Shown piece after piece: positions 25,243 through 30,659 of a stretch of 30,659 nt of DNA. The number at the start of each line of letters is the position of its first letter. Within the stretch, counting starts at the first letter, position 1. Source of the stretch: an uncultured Eubacteriales bacterium (GTDB taxonomy: Bacteria > Bacillota > Clostridia > Oscillospirales > CAG-382); the NCBI GenBank assembly GCA_934444645.1, contig CAKSCV010000030.1, forward strand, positions 1 to 30,659. Direction: 5' to 3'. Made by a program: the position numbers and the translations under genes. A model generated the notes under the pieces. That model was not told the DNA's origin, ran no database searches, and saw only the letters and a program-made list of their open reading frames with translations.

Positions 25243-25284
25243 AATATGCACAAAAAACTACTTGGAATTTTGTGCATATTTTTT
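25243..25284. promoter_or_regulatory. 13-bp perfect inverted repeat before the GH99-like gene
   Basis: AATATGCACAAAA (25243-25255) and its exact complement TTTTGTGCATATT (25268-25280) are 12 bases apart and followed by TTTT. It lies just upstream of the -35 at 25296. It may be a regulator site of the carbohydrate gene or a second terminator of asnS; the sequence alone does not decide. Confidence 0.6.
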
Positions 25285-25295
25285 GTTGAAATCTA

Positions 25296-25324
25296 TTTAC
25301 TTTTATGCGCTTTTCTGCTATCAT
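25296..25324 (+). promoter_or_regulatory. Promoter of the GH99-like gene
   Basis: TTTACT (25296-25301) and TATCAT (25319-25324) with 17 bases between, about 36 bases before the ATG. Confidence 0.65.
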
Positions 25325-25359
25325 AAGGGTATCTCAAAACCACTTCGGAGGATTTTCTC

Positions 25360-28300
25360 ATGTCCAAACAAGCTGTTTGTCTTATCGACGATGCCAGATT
25401 TCATATTGCCGGCATCGCGACCTCTTGGGACTACGATAACCGTGTCACGCGCAGCCTTTCCACGCCGTTTCCCGATGCACTTGTCAATCCGAAAACCGGA
25501 AAATGCATTCGGTTCGTCCGCCGCTTCCAAACACAAACGGCAGGCGTGCTGACGTTTGAATTTTTGTATACCGCCGAAAAGTCAGCGGACGGCGTGTATA
25601 TTGCGCTCCTGTCTTCGGAAAAGAAGCCGCTTGTCACCCTTCGCACCCAAAACGGACGCTTTTCTTTTAACGGCGCTGTGTGCCAAATTGCCGTCCGGCC
25701 GGGTACCGTATGCGGCAAAATCACGGTGAATTTGGACGATGCGACCGCCGTTCTGATTCTGGACGGCCGTTTTGCCGCCAAAGCCGCATTAGAAGCGAAA
25801 ACCGACGCCGCCTTTGCCGAGATCGGAACGGACGGCTCATCAGACGTGATCGTCCGTCCCGAAAAATTCCGTTTAACACGTGATTATCTGGCGCATGAAA
25901 GCTTTTTGTGCACTTCTTCGGCTTTTCCGCCGCCATGGCAGGTAGACGGCGGCTTTGAGATCCGCAAGCATACGGCTGCCAATCCCCAGATGGATTACAC
26001 CTACGCCGCGATCCATGCAAAAGGCGGCTCGCTGCACCGCGCCTATCTGCCGTTTGCCCGTGCGGCCTCCGGCGACATTATCTGCGAAGGTTATTTTCTC
26101 CTGCCTGCCGGCGACGACGGCCTTGCGTTTTCGCTTACGGCAGCCGACACGCAGATTTTCGGCGTGCATACCGAAGAGAACGCGTTTTACACGGCTGACG
26201 GCCGCTTCCTGCGCCGCTTTACGCCGAATGTCTGGCAGCTTGTTCGCTTTGAGACCGATTCTGCCGGGAAGTCTGTTTCTGTCAAAATCGACGGAAAGCC
26301 GTGCGGCCGTTTTCCGCTTTCGCTTGCCGGAAATCAAGCCTTTACCGGTGTTTCCGTGACCTTCGCACCGAAAAAGGATGCTGTACTTGCGTTCTGTGAC
26401 ATTCTTGCAGAGGAAGCGCAAAAGCCGGACGATTATTGTCCCGAACCAAAAGCCGTGCGGCATCCGGAATACGAGATCGGCATCAACGTGTGCAATATGT
26501 GGCGTGAGGGTCACCATTTCGGCTGGGACAGAATCACCTATTTCGAAGCCAATACACCGCTCATAGGCCCGTATGACGAGGGAAATCCGGAGGTGGCTGA
26601 CTGGGAGATCAAGTTCATGACCGAGCACGGCATTACCTTCGAGCATTTTTGCTGGTATTGCCCCGATCCGCTCATCAATTTTCCCATCAAACGCTCCCGG
26701 ATGGATTCGGCACTGCGCGACGGCTTCATGAACGCGCGTTACAGCGATAAGATGAAATTCATCATTATGTGGGAAAACAACACTTACAGTAACACCGATC
26801 CCGAAGCGTTCAAGGAATATGTATGGAAATATTGGTGCGAATACTTTTTCACGGATAAACGGTATTTGGTGATCGATAATAAGCCGCTTTTGTCCCTGTG
26901 GTCGTTCAACTTTGTCAAACATTGGGGCGGCGAAGAAAAAGCGCATGAAATCATCGCGTTTATGAATGAGGACATTAAAAAATACGGCTTTGACGGCATT
27001 CTTCTCATGGCAACGGCTATGGGCGGCGCCGAACGCTACAAAGAAATGTCCAAATATTGCGATGTCAGCTATGCCTACCACTTCGGCTCGGGCGCGTATG
27101 ATCCGAATTCGCAGATGGCCTCCATCGACGAAATCAACGGCTATCATGACAAGGCCGGACAAATGCCGTTCGTTCAGACCGCATCGGTCGGCTTCAATGC
27201 CTGCCCGTGGCACGGTGCGGAGGCGCGTGTGCCGCTTATTACGCCGGAGAATTTCGGAAAAGTACTCCGGTATATCAAAAAACGCAGTGACGATGTCCCG
27301 TCAAACGAGAAAACGTGGCACCAAAAGCTGTTTATGATGTCTACCTGGAACGAGTACGGCGAGGGAACGTATATCATGCCGGCAGGAGTTCATGGATTCG
27401 GATATCTTGACAAGCTTCGCGAGGTGTTCGTGCCGGAAAGCGGAAAATGCGATAACCTCCTGCCGCAGGGCGAGGCGCTTGACAGACTCTGCCGTCTGCG
27501 CGTGAAGGATCGCGTGATGATCCGCCGGCTCGGTTACGAACCGTCGGAGGAGGAGCAGGCGGCAAACACGCTTGTCAAGGTCTTTGATTTTTCGAAAGCT
27601 TCCGCAGAGAACGAGCTTTGGAGCGCCTATAACGCAGCAGCGGAATTTAAGTATACCGGTACAGGAAAAGCAGTCGTTCCGAACCGTGTACATGAGCACT
27701 ATTCAATTCGCACCGCGCCGGAGGGCTTTTGCGAAAAGGCTGTTTCCTTCTCCCATATCCGCGTGCGCTTGCGTTCAACCGAAAAAAACGCTGCCATCCG
27801 CATTGCCTTTTTGACGGATACGGAAAAGCGGTGGGCGTCTAATAAGTGTACCGGTTTACAAAAAGTGGAAGCGTCGGAGACATTTGCCGATTATACGTTC
27901 TGCATGAACACCATGAAAACGTGGATCGGCGACATTACCGATCTTCGCATTGACAACATGGTGCGCACCCCGATTGAGATCGCAGAAATCGCTTTCATGA
28001 CCTATAGTGAGCCGGCCGGCGGCGACCCGGCTGTTTATGTCGGCGGCGAGAAGCTGCGTCTTGCGTTCCGTCCCTATTTTGCGGAGGACGGGCAGTTAAT
28101 GGTGTCGCTCGATCCGGGCTATGCGGCTTTCCGTGCGTTAAAGCTGTATCACGAATACGACCGGAAAAACGCGCGGCTTACGGTGGCAAGCGACCGCGCG
28201 ACAGCGGTGTTTACGATCGGCGAGAACACGTATTTGCTTGACGGAAACGAAAAAACGCTGACCCATGCGCCGGTCATGCGCGACGGATTGCCGACATTCG

Positions 28301-28371
28301 CCCTCGAGGAGCTATGCGCCGTTTTCGGGATTCCGTATCACTACGACGGCAAACACTTTATGATTGAATAA
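25360..28371 (+). CDS. Large multidomain GH99/WbsX-like carbohydrate-active protein
   Basis: A 1003-residue product. Residues about 20-350 look like two related beta-rich, concanavalin/LamG-like modules, each ending in a VxxDGxxxx-type strand pair. Residues about 370-690 match the GH99-like domain of WbsX-type proteins by pattern: NPEVADWEIKFMTEHGITFE, FCWYCPDP, KFIIMWENN, and a late WNEYGEGTYI (663-672). This fold acts on mannan-like or O-antigen-like glycans; the true substrate is unknown. Residues about 740-880 look like another beta-sandwich. The last 110 residues resemble the copper amine oxidase N-terminal-like (stalk) domain. GGAGGA before the ATG supports the start. No signal peptide is visible, which is odd for a protein with surface-type modules. 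Confidence 0.8.
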   Translation: MSKQAVCLIDDARFHIAGIATSWDYDNRVTRSLSTPFPDALVNPKTGKCIRFVRRFQTQTAGVLTFEFLYTAEKSADGVYIALLSSEKKPLVTLRTQNGRFSFNGAVCQIAVRPGTVCGKITVNLDDATAVLILDGRFAAKAALEAKTDAAFAEIGTDGSSDVIVRPEKFRLTRDYLAHESFLCTSSAFPPPWQVDGGFEIRKHTAANPQMDYTYAAIHAKGGSLHRAYLPFARAASGDIICEGYFLLPAGDDGLAFSLTAADTQIFGVHTEENAFYTADGRFLRRFTPNVWQLVRFETDSAGKSVSVKIDGKPCGRFPLSLAGNQAFTGVSVTFAPKKDAVLAFCDILAEEAQKPDDYCPEPKAVRHPEYEIGINVCNMWREGHHFGWDRITYFEANTPLIGPYDEGNPEVADWEIKFMTEHGITFEHFCWYCPDPLINFPIKRSRMDSALRDGFMNARYSDKMKFIIMWENNTYSNTDPEAFKEYVWKYWCEYFFTDKRYLVIDNKPLLSLWSFNFVKHWGGEEKAHEIIAFMNEDIKKYGFDGILLMATAMGGAERYKEMSKYCDVSYAYHFGSGAYDPNSQMASIDEINGYHDKAGQMPFVQTASVGFNACPWHGAEARVPLITPENFGKVLRYIKKRSDDVPSNEKTWHQKLFMMSTWNEYGEGTYIMPAGVHGFGYLDKLREVFVPESGKCDNLLPQGEALDRLCRLRVKDRVMIRRLGYEPSEEEQAANTLVKVFDFSKASAENELWSAYNAAAEFKYTGTGKAVVPNRVHEHYSIRTAPEGFCEKAVSFSHIRVRLRSTEKNAAIRIAFLTDTEKRWASNKCTGLQKVEASETFADYTFCMNTMKTWIGDITDLRIDNMVRTPIEIAEIAFMTYSEPAGGDPAVYVGGEKLRLAFRPYFAEDGQLMVSLDPGYAAFRALKLYHEYDRKNARLTVASDRATAVFTIGENTYLLDGNEKTLTHAPVMRDGLPTFALEELCAVFGIPYHYDGKHFMIE

Positions 28372-28410
28372 TATACCGGTATATAAAAGTAAATTGTATA
28401 CAGGCATACA

Positions 28411-28440
28411 AAAACGCAAGGATTTCTCCTTGCGTTTTTT
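28411..28440. terminator. Bidirectional terminator between converging genes
   Basis: AAAACGCAAGGA (28411-28422) pairs perfectly with TCCTTGCGTTTT (28427-28438) around TTTC. T-runs are present in both directions. It serves the GH99-like gene (stop 28371) and the collagen-like gene (stop 28468). Confidence 0.93.
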
Positions 28441-28467
28441 GCTGTTTACGCGGGATAGAGTGAACGG

Positions 28468-29628
28468 CTAACTCATTTTGGTAACAACAACCGAAAAGCG
28501 CGGCTCGGTGACGGTTGCGCCATCGGCATACGACAGCGTAAAAGATAAGGTTGTGTCTGCGGCGGCGGTGAAGGCGAACACCCCGTTAATGGCGGCAAGC
28601 GCTCCTTGCGTGTTGATATTGAAGCGGCGTGCGGCACTTAAGGCTGCCGTGCCGTTGTAAAACGGAACGACGCTTATTGTGTCAACCGCTCCGCCGATGC
28701 CGTCAAAGGAATAGGTTACCGTATAGTGACCGGCCGGGAGCGCAATGGCGTTATTCGCCAACGTGATGGTCGATGCGGGCTCAGCGTCGGTAAGCGTCAG
28801 CGGAATAACGGCATTGGACGCAAGCGTGGTGGCAGGCGTGGTGAAATAGGCATAGTCGTTGGTGGCTGCCGCGCCGGTAGCGCCTGTTGCCCCGACAGCT
28901 CCGGCAGGACCGGCAGGGCCTTGCGGACCGGTTGCGCCGGTTGCACCTGTTGCACCGACAGCTCCGGCAGGGCCGGCAGGGCCTTGCGGACCGACAGCAC
29001 CGGTTGCACCTGTTGCACCTGTTGCACCGGTTGCACCGGTTGCGCCCGTGAAGATCACGGCAGGACCGGTCGGACCTTGCGGACCGGTTGCTCCGGTCGG
29101 GCCTATCGGACCCATCGGACCTTGCGGACCGGGCATACAGCGCGGCGGACAAGGCGGCGGACACGGACGCGGCGGACGTGTGTTCGTACCGGTGTTGCCG
29201 TTACAGCCGCAGGTATTTGTGCCGGCGTTGTTGTTACAGCCGCAGGTCGGCCGGTTGCTGCAGCCGCAGGTGTTCGTACTGACGTTGCCGTTACAGCCGC
29301 AGGTATTTGTGCCGGCGTTGTTGTTACAGCCGCAGGTCGGCCGGTTGCTGCAGCCGCAGGTGTTCGTACTGACGTTGCCGTTACAGCCGCAGGTGTTTGT
29401 ACCGGCGTTGCCACAGCTGCAAGAGTTTGTACCGGCATTGCCGGAATTGGAGCAGCAGCGACAGCCGCAGCCGGCGGAGGGACTGCCCGTGCCGGTGTTC
29501 GGACAATTGGGAAGTCCGCCTACACCGAACGGAGGAAACACAGGCATTGGTCCCGGCGTATTTGTCGGCGGAAACGGCGGAAACGGCGGATGGCCGAAAC
29601 CGTTCCCGTTAAAACCATAATTTGTCAT
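28468..29628 (-). CDS. Collagen-like, cysteine-rich protein, probable spore surface (exosporium-type)
   Basis: A 386-residue product with three parts. Residues 1-164 are rich in Pro, Gly, Asn and Cys; all 24 cysteines lie at 42-164, largely in repeats such as NAGTNTCGCNGNVSTNTCGC. Residues 166-253 are collagen-like Gly-X-Y triplets, many GATGAT and GPQGPAGPAG, broken once by AVIF (190-193). Residues 255-386 form a beta-rich domain like the C-terminal trimerising domain of BclA-type proteins. No signal peptide or sortase motif is present, which fits assembly on the spore from the mother cell; this role is inferred. The ATG at 29628 has AAAGGA 8 bases before it and is preferred to a start 11 codons upstream. 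No promoter of the usual type was found; a sporulation sigma factor may be used. Confidence 0.85.
   Translation of the reverse strand: MTNYGFNGNGFGHPPFPPFPPTNTPGPMPVFPPFGVGGLPNCPNTGTGSPSAGCGCRCCSNSGNAGTNSCSCGNAGTNTCGCNGNVSTNTCGCSNRPTCGCNNNAGTNTCGCNGNVSTNTCGCSNRPTCGCNNNAGTNTCGCNGNTGTNTRPPRPCPPPCPPRCMPGPQGPMGPIGPTGATGPQGPTGPAVIFTGATGATGATGATGATGAVGPQGPAGPAGAVGATGATGATGPQGPAGPAGAVGATGATGAAATNDYAYFTTPATTLASNAVIPLTLTDAEPASTITLANNAIALPAGHYTVTYSFDGIGGAVDTISVVPFYNGTAALSAARRFNINTQGALAAINGVFAFTAAADTTLSFTLSYADGATVTEPRFSVVVTKMS
29194..29411 (-). repeat. 90-bp tandem repeats coding the Cys-rich region
   Basis: Two consecutive 90-bp units (29194-29283 and 29284-29373), identical as far as I can read them, are followed by a partial third unit that starts to diverge near 29393. 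Each codes 30 residues with six cysteines. The near-absence of differences points to recent duplication or gene conversion, so length may vary between strains. Confidence 0.85.
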
Positions 29629-29768
29629 AGGACATTTCCTTTCTGTTATAGAAATTCCCAAGGAAGGTGAACGAAAGACTTTGATGGCGATGTATCAAAG
29701 GCTTCGTCTTTACAGCATATGCCGGACGGTTCTTTTTTGACAGCCTGCGGCATATCTTATAGTGAAGT
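29629..29768. other. Spacer upstream of the collagen-like gene
   Basis: About 140 bases between the collagen-like gene and the hairpin at 29772. On the minus strand there is TATAAC at 29644-29649, too close to the ribosome site for a normal promoter. No clear sigma-A promoter is present. I see nothing else here. Confidence 0.4.
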
Positions 29769-29771
29769 ACG

Positions 29772-29818
29772 CTCGGACGTGCAAAAAGTTGCCGGTGGCA
29801 AGTTTTTGTGCGTCCGAG
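29772..29818. repeat. Long imperfect hairpin module (inverted copy of 17283-17326)
   Basis: CTCGGACGTGCAAAAAG then TTGCC, a GGT loop, and GGCAAGTTTTTGTGCGTCCG then AG: 22 positions with three differences, two of them G-U pairs. The same unit occurs inverted inside copy B. Confidence 0.65.
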
Positions 29819-29828
29819 ACCACCGAAA

Positions 29829-30659
29829 GGATGCCGCTGGGGGCGGCGGAAGGATTTTAATTGGATTGTGCGAGGTTGTTGTTTTTGTGCGCTGCTTCGA
29901 GGTTTGAAGAACCTCGAAGCTCCCTGCAAAGGAGACGTTTTTACGTTCTTTTTGCGTCGTGCAAAAAGAACCAAAAAGCACGCCAGAGGTTTGCGAACCT
30001 CTGGACTCCGGGGACGATTCAAAGCTCTGTCGGAAGTGATTTTGCAAAGTTTTCAGGCGGCACGTGTCGAAACCGGTTTTGCCCGCAAAACGCCGGCGTA
30101 AAGGCTTTGAATCGGTGCGAAAGGATAGCTGTAGTGCAAACGCAAGACTGATGTTTTTTCGAAAAAGGATTGTTGTACTGTAAGCTTACAGTAGGTTGTC
30201 GCGGATAAAAATCGTGACTGCTCGTTAGCTTTGGTGTAGTGCGAAGTCGGTGTCGTTGTGCGCTGAAAAAAGCTTTTCTTTATCGGGTGGCTTTGTATAA
30301 GCTAAAAAAACTGCCTTTTCCGCAAAACAAAAGGTTTTCGTTTACAGAAAGCTTGATGCTTTGTTCTCAAAAGCCTCTCGTTTTCGCAACCAAAATACCG
30401 CTCATTTGAACAACTTTTTACTCTCCTCAAAAGCTGCCTTTTTTACTTATAAAAACCTTTCTTTTGCACAAGCCTTTCCTTGCTGGTTTCAAAAACCGCC
30501 CATTTTCACAAACCAAAAGCCTTGCTTTTGCCCAAACTTTTTCTTATTCCCACCCAAAGCAATCCTTTTCTGCCCTCCGCAACCCATTTCAACGCCCCTT
30601 AACCTACTGTTTGCAAAGAATACAGCCGTTCTTTTGCTCTTCGCTCTAATTTTGTGCTG
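29829..30659. repeat. Interspersed non-coding element, copy C (runs off the window)
   Basis: Same orientation as copy B. The left arm (about 29890-29985) matches 16361-16450. Module Y at 30016-30113 is nearly the same as 16484-16581, and the core follows. Relative to copy B the core carries about 60 extra bases (about 30490-30555), made of additional CAAAARCC-CTTTTGC units. The window ends in the core, so module X and the right arm would lie beyond. The 96-codon frame at 29861-30151 shares its C-terminal part with a frame at 16359-16619, but both follow the shared DNA and have no ribosome site. I do not call them genes. Confidence 0.75.

Noticed and set aside
25873..27213. 446-codon minus-strand frame opposite the GH99-like gene
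   Set aside because: The plus-strand frame has clear GH99-like motifs, a promoter and a ribosome site; the opposite frame has none.
28726..29670. 314- and 253-codon plus-strand frames opposite the collagen-like gene
   Set aside because: They are shadows of the Gly-X-Y and Cys repeats on the minus strand, with low-complexity products and no ribosome site.
30300..30659. Possible CRISPR array in the core of copy C
   Set aside because: The units are short, degenerate and of uneven length, without identical repeats or unique spacers, and no cas gene is present.

Overview
This window looks like chromosomal DNA from a Gram-positive, probably spore-forming anaerobe of the class Clostridia (Oscillospiraceae-like). 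This is inferred from several things: an IreB-type regulatory phosphoprotein gene, a TIGR04086-like small membrane protein, two complete Liv-type ABC importers, a collagen-like protein without signal peptide that resembles exosporium proteins, strong sigma-A promoters (TTGaca-17-TATAAT) in AT-rich spacers, and interspersed repeats of a kind common in gut Clostridia. I saw no rRNA, tRNA, CRISPR array, phage gene or transposase gene.

Layout: 1-1036 is a non-coding repeat (copy A) plus a hairpin-rich spacer. It is followed by pyruvate kinase (1037-2461). A branched-chain amino acid/amide importer operon livKHMGF (copy 1) fills 2733-7710. Short palindromic repeats and a minus-strand subtilisin-like protease follow (8065-9594). 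Next come an unlisted 35-codon gene (9899-10006, minus), a GH4 alpha-galactosidase-like gene (10342-11664), another short-repeat cluster, and a minus-strand pair coding a heterodimeric ABC exporter (11992-15535). A divergent small membrane protein gene sits at 15723-16145. The large non-coding repeat copy B lies at about 16300-17450, then a minus-strand ireB operon (17573-18164). A second livKHMGF operon occupies 18559-23740, with asnS just behind it (23768-25162). A three-part GH99/WbsX-like protein gene (25360-28371) converges on a collagen-like, cysteine-rich protein gene (28468-29628, minus). Repeat copy C runs from about 29770 off the end of the window.

How the genes work together: each liv operon supplies a lipoprotein receptor, two permeases and two ATPases, that is a full importer. 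In both operons stem-loops separate the receptor gene from the permease genes, which would allow excess receptor. The exporter pair has one intact and one degenerate ATP site. The alpha-galactosidase, the GH99-like protein and the protease fit a scavenger of plant or host polymers. The collagen-like protein fits a spore surface role.

The least explained content is the family of long non-coding elements A, B and C. They are built from exchangeable modules of about 100 bp bounded by GATTCAAA inverted repeats. The core contains degenerate short repeats, and the outer arms are inverted repeats of about 90 bp. They occupy roughly a tenth of the window and all lie between transcription units.
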